Source: an uncultured Dysosmobacter sp.
Lineage (GTDB): Bacteria; Bacillota; Clostridia; Oscillospirales; Oscillospiraceae
Direction of reading: 5' to 3'
NCBI RefSeq assembly: GCF_947631635.1
Contig: NZ_CANRMB010000005.1
Span: forward strand, 62,001 to 126,000
Length of the DNA: 64,000 bases
A program made the position numbers and the translations under genes. Within the stretch, counting starts at the first letter, position 1, and each line of letters starts with the position of its first letter. The notes below the pieces were generated by a model. That model was not told the DNA's origin and did no database searches. It saw nothing but the letters and a program-made list of their open reading frames with translations. Below are positions 18,956 to 26,380 of this stretch, piece by piece.

Positions 18956-19600
18956 ATGCCATGGATCATTACCAACGATATTTTCTTCATCCGCAGCGAT
19001 AAGCGAGGCTGTGCTTCCCCCGTGTCCGACAGGAGAAAGGCAAAGGTCTTTTCTGAGCGATTCAATGCCGAGGAGTTCCTTCGCTCACTGCCGAAAAAGA
19101 TGAAAAACCTCGGCTATCGCATTGAGCCGGTGGAGATAACAGCTCCAAAGCCCCTTGTTGTCACGGAGGAAACGGAGCAAGAGGAGGACAACATGATGGA
19201 AAACGGGAAAGAAAGTGATGCGGAAGAGCTTCTTGATGCCAATTACTATCTGACCGAAATCGCCGCATTCTGTGTTTTCATCAAGCGGATACGAAATGAG
19301 AGAAACCGGCTGGAGGAGGAGCAGGTGCAGGCGGAGATGGAGATTGAAGATCTCCTGCACGCCGCTGAATTCAATGACCTGCCCTGCGAACAGGGCTATG
19401 AACTGTACCAGAAGCTGCATGAAGCTCGAGTGCGGCGGCGGAGCTATAAGAATGCAGTTGCGTGGATTGATTACATCATGGAAGCAAAACCAGAGGAATT
19501 CCTACGGAACGATCCTTCCTCCAGAATCATGGGAACAAAGTACCGCCAGTACCGGGCAAGAGCGCTGCCCGAACTGTTTCATCAATCTACAGAGAGTTGA
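18956..19600 (+). CDS. Hypothetical helical protein
   Basis: A 214-residue protein of unknown function. A small N-terminal alpha/beta part (residues 1-60) is followed by an acidic linker (EETEQEEDNMMENG) and a C-terminal helical half that is probably coiled coil (residues about 100-160, rich in Glu, Arg and Lys). There is no signal peptide. GGTG lies upstream of the ATG, and a hairpin separates it from the SLH-protease gene. Confidence 0.72.
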   Translation: MPWIITNDIFFIRSDKRGCASPVSDRRKAKVFSERFNAEEFLRSLPKKMKNLGYRIEPVEITAPKPLVVTEETEQEEDNMMENGKESDAEELLDANYYLTEIAAFCVFIKRIRNERNRLEEEQVQAEMEIEDLLHAAEFNDLPCEQGYELYQKLHEARVRRRSYKNAVAWIDYIMEAKPEEFLRNDPSSRIMGTKYRQYRARALPELFHQSTES

Positions 19601-19610
19601 CGAACGTCAG

Positions 19611-19649
19611 ACAGACCAACCCGATATGGGGCTGGTCTGTTTCATTTTT
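19611..19649 (+). terminator. Hairpin, probable terminator or attenuator
   Basis: ACAGACCA (19611-19618) pairs with TGGTCTGT (19633-19640), followed by TTCATTTTT. It sits between the helical protein and the SLH-protease gene. Confidence 0.65.
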
Positions 19650-19673
19650 CAAGACGGAAGAAGGAGAATGAAA

Positions 19674-20750
19674 ATGAAAAAGAGACTACTTACGATGACT
19701 ATCTCCTTGATGCTGCTGGTTTTGATGGCAGTACCTGCTATGGCGGCATCTGTGTTTCGGGATGTGGATGATACCAGCCCCTGGTATGACGGTATCGCTT
19801 ATGCGGTGGAGCATGGGATCACAGTTGGTACAGGAGAGAATTGCTTCTCTCCGGAGAAAGAAATCACTGTCCGCCAATGGGCAGTCATGATTTGCCGAGC
19901 ATTGGGCATAGAGTTGCCGCAGAAGGAACCGACTTTCGGTGTTGAAAGCGTCCGGGTGGGTCATGATGCGGAATGGCTTGATCTAAACGCCTTCCTTGCC
20001 CCTGATACACGGATGACACGGGGAAACCTGTTCGCAAGCGCATTCCACGCTTTTGGCATCCCCATCTATGACTATGCTCTCTATGACAATGGCATTGCTA
20101 TGAACCAAAGCCAAAACTGCATCCGAATTGGCAGTGAGCTTGGCTTATGTTCAGAAGATGCGGATGACAGTGAGCTGGTGACGAGGGCAGAAGCAGTTCA
20201 TGTAATCTACTGGCTTTTGACGCATGAGTATGATGTGGCAAAGCCGGAGATCCTCAACCGGTTGAACATTCAGAATATTGAGACAGTTCAGCTCGACGCC
20301 TATGTGAGGGAAATCAAAAAAGTACCCCAGAGCATTCTTGACCGCTTTGCGGCACGGAACTGGAGTTATAGGTTGGATTGCACCTATCTGGAAGACCTCA
20401 GCAAACGGCTGGATATGATCTGCATTGGCGCTGCATCGTACCGCGAGAAAACAATCTATGTTTCAAAACCAAGTGCCTCAATCCATGAATTCGGGCACTT
20501 CCTCCATGGAGCTTTGGACTTCCCCCAGGAATTCAACCGACTCTATGCAAAGGAGGCGGCCAGCACTGTGAAAGTGATGCGCGACTATTCCGCAACAAAC
20601 TGCAATGAGTATTTCGCCGACTATTTTCGGTATTGGATTGAGAATCAGGGAAATGCTGAGAAGATGGAACAGCTCCGGGCGGTGTCGCCGAAGACATTCG
20701 ATTATTTCTCTGAGCTTGCAGGAAATGATTGGTACATTGGGGCGGCATGA
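19674..20750 (+). CDS. SLH-domain exoprotein with HExxH protease domain
   Basis: A 358-residue exported protein. The ATG at 19674 has AAGGAG 7 nt upstream and gives a clean signal peptide ending AMAAS. Residues about 28-85 form an S-layer-homology domain (VFRDVDDTSPWYDGIAYAVE), and one or two weaker repeats run to about 185. These tether proteins to cell-wall polymers. The C-terminal part has HEFGH at 271-275 and Glu312 in NEYFADYF, the zinc-site spacing of lethal-factor / Pro-Pro endopeptidase (M34-type) metalloproteases. Such clostridial enzymes cut surface adhesins. That it processes the CnaB adhesin upstream is inference. A longer reading frame from 19272 is an artefact of the overlapping gene. 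Confidence 0.85.
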   Translation: MKKRLLTMTISLMLLVLMAVPAMAASVFRDVDDTSPWYDGIAYAVEHGITVGTGENCFSPEKEITVRQWAVMICRALGIELPQKEPTFGVESVRVGHDAEWLDLNAFLAPDTRMTRGNLFASAFHAFGIPIYDYALYDNGIAMNQSQNCIRIGSELGLCSEDADDSELVTRAEAVHVIYWLLTHEYDVAKPEILNRLNIQNIETVQLDAYVREIKKVPQSILDRFAARNWSYRLDCTYLEDLSKRLDMICIGAASYREKTIYVSKPSASIHEFGHFLHGALDFPQEFNRLYAKEAASTVKVMRDYSATNCNEYFADYFRYWIENQGNAEKMEQLRAVSPKTFDYFSELAGNDWYIGAA

Positions 20751-20769
20751 GTTGCAACCCCAATGAAAA

Positions 20770-20793
20770 AGGCGGCCCGATACAGGGCCGCCT
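20770..20793 (-). terminator. Rho-independent terminator
   Basis: A perfect 9-bp GC-rich stem (AGGCGGCCC with GGGCCGCCT) with loop GATACA. On the minus strand it is followed by TTTTTCATT. It separates the converging SLH-protease gene and the minus-strand gene at 20811. Confidence 0.8.
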
Positions 20794-20810
20794 GGGATTA
20801 ATAGGAGATG

Positions 20811-21185
20811 TTATTTGTTCTTAGGTTGAGCTTCAATCAGGTGCCGGTACTCGGGCAGCTGAAGGAAATACGGCAGCAGGCGTTTCCTGATTTCTGCCTG
20901 CTCCAATGCAGTGGCTTCGCTTGGATCAAGGCAATGCCCCACTTCTTCCATGGTGTCAATTGACTTCTCATAGGCAAGCTGTCTGGCCAATTGCTCTCCA
21001 TCTTCGACGAGAAAGCAGATGCTCTCCGCTATTTTCCTGCGCTTGGTATCAATGTCCATATAGATGTAACCAATTTTCTCGGAATACAGAATATCAAAAT
21101 GCCTGGATTCTACGATGTAGTCCTGGAATACACGCATAACGCGCTCAATTTGATTTCGGGTTTCAGCGCTGTATAAAGGTTCCAT
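20811..21185 (-). CDS. Hypothetical helical protein
   Basis: A 124-residue soluble protein, nearly all helix, with no motif I recognise. It begins MEPLYSAETRNQIERVMRVF. GGAGAGGAGA precedes the ATG. It lies 35 nt downstream of the WYL regulator on the same strand and shares its transcript, so it is a possible partner of that regulator. Confidence 0.72.
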   Translation of the reverse strand: MEPLYSAETRNQIERVMRVFQDYIVESRHFDILYSEKIGYIYMDIDTKRRKIAESICFLVEDGEQLARQLAYEKSIDTMEEVGHCLDPSEATALEQAEIRKRLLPYFLQLPEYRHLIEAQPKNK

Positions 21186-21220
21186 TCTGTTCTCCTCTCC
21201 CTGTAGATATTGACTGGTAG

Positions 21221-22225
21221 TTAGGCTTGGCCAGCAGGACTATACAATGCGGCCACTGAGTTGATATGCTGACGCATCTTCTCAACAACATCGTTCGGAC
21301 CAATAATCTGTGCGGCGGCACCAAAGCCGGTGACCCAGGCGAAAAACTGGGGACTCACCACGACATCTGCTCGGACAGTAAAGTGATCGTCGCCATCGGC
21401 AATGATGAAGACTTCCTGGCCGAGTCGGTCCAGGACAGCGCCTACCAAATGATTCTCAAAGCGAAGTTGGACGGATTCCTCCTCACCGGAGAACATCCCA
21501 AATACCTTCCGGGCATATACCGCCATGTCGAGAGCCTGATAAGCGTCCAAGCCATCCCGATCCTCTTCGGAAGACGAGATCTCCGTCATCTTATCCACGC
21601 GGTAGTGCTTGATGATCCTAGCTTGAGAGTCGAAGGCAACCAGATAATAGTTCTCGTCATCCCAGGTCATTGCGAAGGGACTGACGACATAGAACGCACC
21701 ATCCTTCCGGTAATGGCGCGTCTTCTGAACAGTGTACTCGAAGTACTTGAATTGGATCTTCTTGTTCTGTGAAATCCCACTTTGAATGGCATCAATGTTG
21801 TAGTAGATGGACTCGTTCATCGTCTTGATCCGATTCTTTACATAGACCTGACGGTTGAGGAGTTGCGCTTCGTGGATGCTGGCCAGCGTTTCAATCTTCT
21901 TGATTAGTGTTGCGGTCTTCTTGTGGGTGATGAATTTGGAGGATTGAACGCTATCGACCAACAGCTTCAGCTCCGGCAGCTCAAAACTGCGATTGGCAAT
22001 ATAGTAGCCGGCATTCTTGCCGGACCCACCCTGCACGATGTCCAAGCCAAAAACGCGCAGCGCCTCGATGTCATCGTAAACACTTTTCCGTTCACTGGGA
22101 ATCCCATGTGCGGCGAGATGCTCAATCAACTGGCTCATAGAAACCAGATGGTCTTCATCTGAGTTCTGGAGCAGATAGTTCATGATATAGAGCGGCTTGA
22201 GCTTTTGATATGCTGAGCGTGCCAT
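21221..22225 (-). CDS. WYL-domain transcriptional regulator
   Basis: A 334-residue regulator. Residues about 10-75 form a winged helix (LIEHLAAHGIPSERKSVYDD with a recognition helix). Residues about 150-230 form a WYL sensor domain (YYVVSPFAMTWDDENYYLVA-like core), followed by a C-terminal extension with a second beta fold. WYL proteins usually bind nucleic acid ligands or nucleotides and control defence, DNA-damage or mobile-element genes. It is transcribed away from the zinc-finger/sigma genes. An inverted repeat overlaps its own promoter, which suggests autoregulation. Confidence 0.92.
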   Translation of the reverse strand: MARSAYQKLKPLYIMNYLLQNSDEDHLVSMSQLIEHLAAHGIPSERKSVYDDIEALRVFGLDIVQGGSGKNAGYYIANRSFELPELKLLVDSVQSSKFITHKKTATLIKKIETLASIHEAQLLNRQVYVKNRIKTMNESIYYNIDAIQSGISQNKKIQFKYFEYTVQKTRHYRKDGAFYVVSPFAMTWDDENYYLVAFDSQARIIKHYRVDKMTEISSSEEDRDGLDAYQALDMAVYARKVFGMFSGEEESVQLRFENHLVGAVLDRLGQEVFIIADGDDHFTVRADVVVSPQFFAWVTGFGAAAQIIGPNDVVEKMRQHINSVAALYSPAGQA

Positions 22226-22260
22226 GGACAGGCCCTCCTTTGAGCTTCTTGAGTACCTTC

Positions 22261-22294
22261 ATTATAAACTATTATCTGTCCAATAAAAAGGACA
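22261..22294 (-). promoter_or_regulatory. Promoter and operator-like repeat of WYL gene
   Basis: On the minus strand TATAAT occupies 22261-22266. TGTCC (22277-22281) and GGACA (22290-22294) form an inverted repeat around the -35 position. The spacing fits an autoregulatory operator, but no good -35 hexamer is seen. Confidence 0.4.
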
Positions 22295-22421
22295 ATCCAT
22301 CTGAATACAAAAATCAGCAGTCGCAAACGATGCGGCTGCTTTTGCTTTATCCAGAAAGCAGACTGTTTGCACAAAACAAAAGCAAAAACTTTGTGCAAGA
22401 TTTTTTGAAATATACCCGACC

Positions 22422-22445
22422 GTACTTCAGACGCCTCGGAAGTAC
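22422..22445. repeat. Inverted repeat upstream of zinc-finger gene
   Basis: GTACTTC (22422-22428) and GAAGTAC (22439-22445) are perfect 7-bp arms with a 10-nt spacer. They lie 35 nt before the zinc-finger gene and downstream of an AT-rich tract. It may be an operator, for example for the divergent WYL regulator. Confidence 0.4.
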
Positions 22446-22479
22446 TAGGGACGAAAACCAAAATTGGGAGGCGAATGCC

Positions 22480-22905
22480 ATGAAAAAGAAAAAGATAAGT
22501 GATATGACCCCGAGACAGCTGCGTTGCCCGCACTGCGGAGCAGTAGCCATCATCCGCCCTGCATCGGAGATCTACGACGATCCCAGAAGGAAGGATGAGC
22601 TGTATGTGTGCAAGAACTACCCGGCGTGCAAGTCCTATGTGGGAATGCACGCGGGAACCAGAATTCCGCTGGGAACGCTAGCCAATGGTGATCTCAGAAA
22701 CCTGCGGATCAAGGCGCACCGTCGTTTCGACCGCATCTGGCAGAGTGGGATCATGAGCCGGAATGCAGCTTATCGCTGGATGGCGGATTCCTTTGGCCTG
22801 ACGGCTGATGACGCGCACATTGGCAAGTTTGGTGAATACCGATGCCAGCAGCTGATTGAACAGTGCGACCGCATCCTGGCCCGGAACCAGAAAGCGGCAA
22901 GTTAA
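22480..22905 (+). CDS. Zinc-finger-containing protein
   Basis: A 141-residue protein. CPHCG near residue 16 and CKNYPACKSYVG near residue 46 form a CxxC...CxxxxxC zinc site, as in the uncharacterised zinc-finger-containing family (DUF3268-like) found in phages and mobile elements. The C-terminal half is helical with conserved-looking RRFDRIWQSGIMSR. GGGAGGCG sits 6 nt before the ATG. It is followed 14 nt later by a sigma-like factor, so it may work with it in transcription. The longer frame from 22210 is not credible as it crosses the promoter region. Confidence 0.85.
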   Translation: MKKKKISDMTPRQLRCPHCGAVAIIRPASEIYDDPRRKDELYVCKNYPACKSYVGMHAGTRIPLGTLANGDLRNLRIKAHRRFDRIWQSGIMSRNAAYRWMADSFGLTADDAHIGKFGEYRCQQLIEQCDRILARNQKAAS

Positions 22906-22919
22906 GAGGAGGTGTGAGT

Positions 22920-23483
22920 ATGAACAAAATGACGGAATATCAATGCAAACTGGTGGAAGAGAACCTGGATATCATAGATTGGGTGATTCGGTGCAGAGTC
23001 AAGGTTAATGGCCAGGTGCTCCAGACCTATGAAGATTTCTACCAGATCGGTTGCGAAGCGCTATGCAGAGCGGCCATGGCCTATCACCCGGAAAGAGGGA
23101 CCTTTTCTCCACTGGGCAGCCGATATGTCTATAATGCGATCATTGATCACTGCCGGAAGCAAAACATGCTTCAGCAGTATAATGCTGATTTGACGGATGA
23201 AGACGGAGAAAATCAGTTCCTGTTTGATTCCGTTTCTATCGACGGCAATATCGAAGACCGGGTGTTTGGCAAAGAGGTGTGGGCAGCCTTTCGTCAGTGT
23301 AAGGAAAAGCAGTCCGGTACTATTCTGCGTGGGATGGAGGCTCTGGAGCTGAAGAGCATTGGATTTACAACGCGGGAAATCGCCCAACGGTACGATACGA
23401 CTGTTAACAGCGTGAACGCATGGATTTCCAAAGCACGCGCTGTGCTTCGCAACGAGCCGGACATTTTGGCGCTGTGTGTGTAA
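22920..23483 (+). CDS. Sigma-70-family-like factor
   Basis: A 187-residue protein with sigma region 2 features at residues about 15-80 (YEDFYQIGCEALCRAAMAYH, then a segment with SRYVYNAIIDHCRKQN). A region 4-type helix-turn-helix lies at about 135-180 (IGFTTREIAQRYDTTVNSVN). It could direct RNA polymerase to element promoters. GAGGAGGTG precedes the ATG at 22920. It forms a small operon with the zinc-finger gene. It is one of three sigma-like proteins in the window. Confidence 0.88.
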   Translation: MNKMTEYQCKLVEENLDIIDWVIRCRVKVNGQVLQTYEDFYQIGCEALCRAAMAYHPERGTFSPLGSRYVYNAIIDHCRKQNMLQQYNADLTDEDGENQFLFDSVSIDGNIEDRVFGKEVWAAFRQCKEKQSGTILRGMEALELKSIGFTTREIAQRYDTTVNSVNAWISKARAVLRNEPDILALCV

Positions 23484-23556
23484 GTAGTTTGTTGTTATTT
23501 ACCTACCTCTCCCGTAAGAGAGATTAGACACAGCTGCGAGACAGGAGGAAAATACT

Positions 23557-24234
23557 ATGATGACTTTTTACGCTGCCATTGGTACATACCGCATCCGGAC
23601 CGAGAATGGGCATAAAGTCCCGTACATTCAGAAGCTTGGCAAGCTGTATCCCATCTCCATCCCCGAATTCGTGATTTGGAGTACACTGCTCTGGGAAGTG
23701 ATGACCTACGACGAGCTGAAGAAGCATTATGATGAGCAGATCCGGGAGCTGAAGGGCAACCGCCCCAGCTTTGATGAACTGCTTTCCATGCTGGCCAAGC
23801 GGAAGCTCATTGTAAAAGGAATGGGCTACACTGGAGTTGATGCGCTTTACAATATGCTTTCCGATGCTTTTGTGATTCCATTCCACATCAGTGGCGGTCG
23901 TAAACTCTGGAGTGCCCTGAAGCTTTGGCACAATGGGAAGATATCCGCGCATCAGGCGTGCAAGATCCTGAAGACGCGGGTAAGCACCAAGATGGAAGAC
24001 CGCGTGATGCGGCTGGTCGAGCAGACTCCGCTGAGTACTGCGGAGATCATCCGCTGTGTGGAGCGTGGAATTGAAGATGTCAGCACAGCAGATAAGGTGA
24101 TCGCCGGCGTCTATCCGGACTCCGCACAAGCCACCATTGCAAATGAGGAGTTCATGTCAGAATACAGCAATGATGTGTTGGAGGCCATCTCCAACCTTTA
24201 TTTGAACCACGAAGTCGTCTTGGAAGTGGTTTGA
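23557..24234 (+). CDS. Hypothetical protein
   Basis: A 225-residue protein. It starts at an ATG behind ACAGGAGGAAAA. The order of helices suggests a winged-helix or MarR-like body (LLWEVMTYDELKKHYDEQIR and KRKLIVKGMGYTG), with a second helical domain after residue about 110. There is no signal peptide. Function unknown; it may be regulatory by context after the sigma-like gene. Confidence 0.75.
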   Translation: MMTFYAAIGTYRIRTENGHKVPYIQKLGKLYPISIPEFVIWSTLLWEVMTYDELKKHYDEQIRELKGNRPSFDELLSMLAKRKLIVKGMGYTGVDALYNMLSDAFVIPFHISGGRKLWSALKLWHNGKISAHQACKILKTRVSTKMEDRVMRLVEQTPLSTAEIIRCVERGIEDVSTADKVIAGVYPDSAQATIANEEFMSEYSNDVLEAISNLYLNHEVVLEVV

Positions 24235-24245
24235 TAAAGTCTATC

Positions 24246-24279
24246 AGGCGGGCGGAGGAATCTCCCCCCGCCTCTTTTT
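24246..24279 (+). terminator. Rho-independent terminator
   Basis: AGGCGGG (24246-24252) pairs with CCCGCCT (24267-24273), followed by CTTTTTC. It is placed 11 nt after the preceding stop codon. Confidence 0.75.
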
Positions 24280-24294
24280 CTGAGGAGGATCAAT

Positions 24295-24753
24295 ATGTTC
24301 AAAGATATCCCACAGGTAATTCGTGAAACCTTCTGGAAGCATCTACTTCTAAGTGCGGCAATTGTAGGGTTCGGTATCATTTGGAGTGTGATTGCTGGTG
24401 ATAGGATACTATCCCTTCTCACGGGAACAATTGCGCTGCTTTCTGCGATGAGGCTTGTGAGCCTGTATCGGTCTATAAAACGAGGGCATTTTACGAAGAT
24501 TGAAGGCGTGGTTCATTCAGATAGAAAGGAAGTGCTGCGCCGCTGCCACATCCTCACCATGCAGCTTCAGGACGGAAGTGAGATCTGCGAACGCATCACT
24601 GGCGGAACACTACTGAAACCGACAAACAGGTATCGGATATACCTGCTGGGCACTGCGCAGGAAATGGACCGGTCATCATTGCCACGGAACATGACTCCGG
24701 CTCAGATCCTTTTGGGTGCTGAGTTATTGGAAAACTTGCAGAAATCGGAGTAG
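24295..24753 (+). CDS. Small membrane protein
   Basis: A 152-residue protein with two membrane helices near the N-terminus (about 16-35 and 39-57) and a cytoplasmic domain of about 90 residues with beta strands (RCHILTMQLQDGSEICERIT). TGAGGAGG precedes the ATG. There is no recognised family. The gap that follows is 290 nt. Confidence 0.72.
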   Translation: MFKDIPQVIRETFWKHLLLSAAIVGFGIIWSVIAGDRILSLLTGTIALLSAMRLVSLYRSIKRGHFTKIEGVVHSDRKEVLRRCHILTMQLQDGSEICERITGGTLLKPTNRYRIYLLGTAQEMDRSSLPRNMTPAQILLGAELLENLQKSE

Positions 24754-25043
24754 ATTTTGGTATTATGGATAACCGTCGTGTTTAATGCTAAGATGCTCCT
24801 GTACTTATTTAGTTTACTTCTCCCGTGGTTGGGACCTTGTTAAGCAGTGAGCCTTTGAGCATTTGACTCAGGCATTTTGACAGTATCTTTGTGGCAGGCA
24901 TTGAATGCCTGCTGCCATGATGCTGTTTTTTTGTTGCCATCAGACATGAATCTGCATGGCACGAATGGAGTGACCAAATCGCTGGAGACAGCGTTTGGAA
25001 TATATTTTATTGTCTGTTCATTCAGACGGAAAGGATGGAAACC
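24754..25043. other. Intergenic region before ssb, no gene seen
   Basis: No credible reading frame. It contains a perfect 7-bp hairpin (GCAGGCA TTGAA TGCCTGC near 24896-24914) followed by a T-run (24926-24932), which could be a terminator or the end of a small RNA. An imperfect stem (GCCT..GAG / CTC..AGGC) lies near 24852-24874. TTGACA at 24878-24883 has no matching -10. GTCTG/CAGAC flank the segment just before ssb. Confidence 0.4.
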
Positions 25044-25457
25044 ATGTATGCAATTGTCAATCTGGAGGGGCGCTTAGTCAATGATCCTGAGATCAAAATT
25101 GGGCACAACAATCGCGAGTTCTGCACCTTCCGCGTCGCAGTCAACCAGCAGCTTGGAGCGCAGGAGAACGCTTCGTACTACACCTGCACTGGCAATGAGC
25201 TGATTGCCAGCCGCATTCAGAAAGCTGGCCTTGCGAAAGGCCGGATGATCCATGTGACGGGCAAGCTGACGCTGCGGGAGTACAAGAACCGTGACCAGGA
25301 AACCCGGATGTCCGCTGATGTGGGTATCCTCGACTGGAACTATGTCGGGACGAAACCTAAATCCGATGAACACACGGGCGGTGCTTCGCCTGTCGGCAAT
25401 CGCGGCAGCGTGAACAACGAAGCGTATGTCGAAGATCCTGACGATCTTCCGGTGTAA
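25044..25457 (+). CDS. ssb: Single-stranded DNA-binding protein
   Basis: A 137-residue SSB. The OB fold covers residues 1-105: a YAIVNLEGRLVNDPEIK opening, FRVAVNQQ, and KGRMIHVTGKLTLREYKN. A disordered linker follows, then an acidic tail ending DPDDLPV, the site that binds repair and replication partners. The start at 25044 is preferred over 25035 because GGAAAGG is 9 nt upstream. A carried SSB protects DNA entering the recipient. A similar acidic tip ends the protein at 34332-34994. Confidence 0.93.
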   Translation: MYAIVNLEGRLVNDPEIKIGHNNREFCTFRVAVNQQLGAQENASYYTCTGNELIASRIQKAGLAKGRMIHVTGKLTLREYKNRDQETRMSADVGILDWNYVGTKPKSDEHTGGASPVGNRGSVNNEAYVEDPDDLPV

Positions 25458-25468
25458 CGAAAACAATT

Positions 25469-25508
25469 GAGGGGCTGTGAGAATCACTTCTTGCGGCCCC
25501 TCTATTTT
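25469..25508 (+). terminator. Weak terminator-like hairpin
   Basis: GAGGGGC (25469-25475) pairs with GCCCCTC (25496-25502), followed by TATTTTG. It may only attenuate transcription into the next gene. Confidence 0.5.
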
Positions 25509-25550
25509 GCTTTCGGAGCAGTAACGAATGATGAAAGGACGGCCTATGTA

Positions 25551-26357
25551 ATGACACTTCTGCGGAAGCTGAAACCCAGCACCTTTTTTCGATGCCTGGT
25601 AGTCCCAACCATGTTTCTCTGTGCCATCTTCAAGCACCCTGCTTTCCAGTGGATTGCTGTTGCGGCACTTGTCACCTGGCTGGCGGCCTCTCTTGCGACA
25701 CCCATCGGTAATGCAGTGCAGAGAAGTAAACACAGGAAGAAGACGGAGGAACTCGCCAAGCTGAGAGATGAGGCTCCAAAGGAACCCGCAAAACCGACGC
25801 CGGACAGTGAGCTTTTCCTGATCCGGCAGATCAACTTCAGAATTACGGAACAGCTGAAAGACACTTATCCAATGGTCTCATGGCTCTGGGTCAAGAGACC
25901 CTCATCCGATGAGCTTTGTAAAGGCGGTGTGTGGCGCATTCGTGTGTCCAACGCAGAGCCCTTCAACTTTGGAGAAGTGACCATCATGAAGTCCGGGAAA
26001 CTGTCCATCACCATGATCCAGGCAACCCAGCTCAAGGATGCCACAAAGCTCTCGCTGGAAAGCAGCGATCTCGAAGAGGATGAAATCATCGAGCGCGTGG
26101 ATGTGAAGACCTGGTATCAGGACGAGGGCGAGAAGATCATCTCCCGGATGATCGACGATCTCAACGCCCAGGGGCATCGCAAACTCACCATCCGAGAGAA
26201 TGGCGAGGCGTATATCACAGCCTCGGGAACGGAAGAAACGGTTGAGCAAATCCAACACTTCCCGCCCCGGCTTGCTTGGGATGAGTTCTGCCAAGTACTG
26301 AAGGAAGACGAAATTACCGCAGCGGTAAAACCGGAAGGTTTGCTGCTGTCCTGGTAA
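25551..26357 (+). CDS. Membrane-anchored hypothetical protein
   Basis: A 268-residue protein. Two hydrophobic helices span residues about 17-55, followed by a basic-acidic linker with Lys/Glu repeats and a cytoplasmic alpha/beta domain (about 90-268). GAAAGGA lies 11 nt upstream of the ATG chosen. It comes directly before the MoxR ATPase (24 nt gap), so it could be the membrane partner of the MoxR-VWA module. Family unknown. Confidence 0.75.
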   Translation: MTLLRKLKPSTFFRCLVVPTMFLCAIFKHPAFQWIAVAALVTWLAASLATPIGNAVQRSKHRKKTEELAKLRDEAPKEPAKPTPDSELFLIRQINFRITEQLKDTYPMVSWLWVKRPSSDELCKGGVWRIRVSNAEPFNFGEVTIMKSGKLSITMIQATQLKDATKLSLESSDLEEDEIIERVDVKTWYQDEGEKIISRMIDDLNAQGHRKLTIRENGEAYITASGTEETVEQIQHFPPRLAWDEFCQVLKEDEITAAVKPEGLLLSW

Positions 26358-26380
26358 TCACATGAAGGAGTTAATACGAA

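Noticed and set aside
19272-19673. N-terminal extension of the SLH-protease frame
   Set aside because: It runs through another gene and places about 134 residues before a clear signal peptide.
22210-22479. N-terminal extension of the zinc-finger frame
   Set aside because: It crosses the promoter region of the WYL gene, and the ATG at 22480 has a good ribosome binding site.
24877-25077. Frame of 66 residues before ssb
   Set aside because: Covers a hairpin and T-run and overlaps ssb; no start signal.
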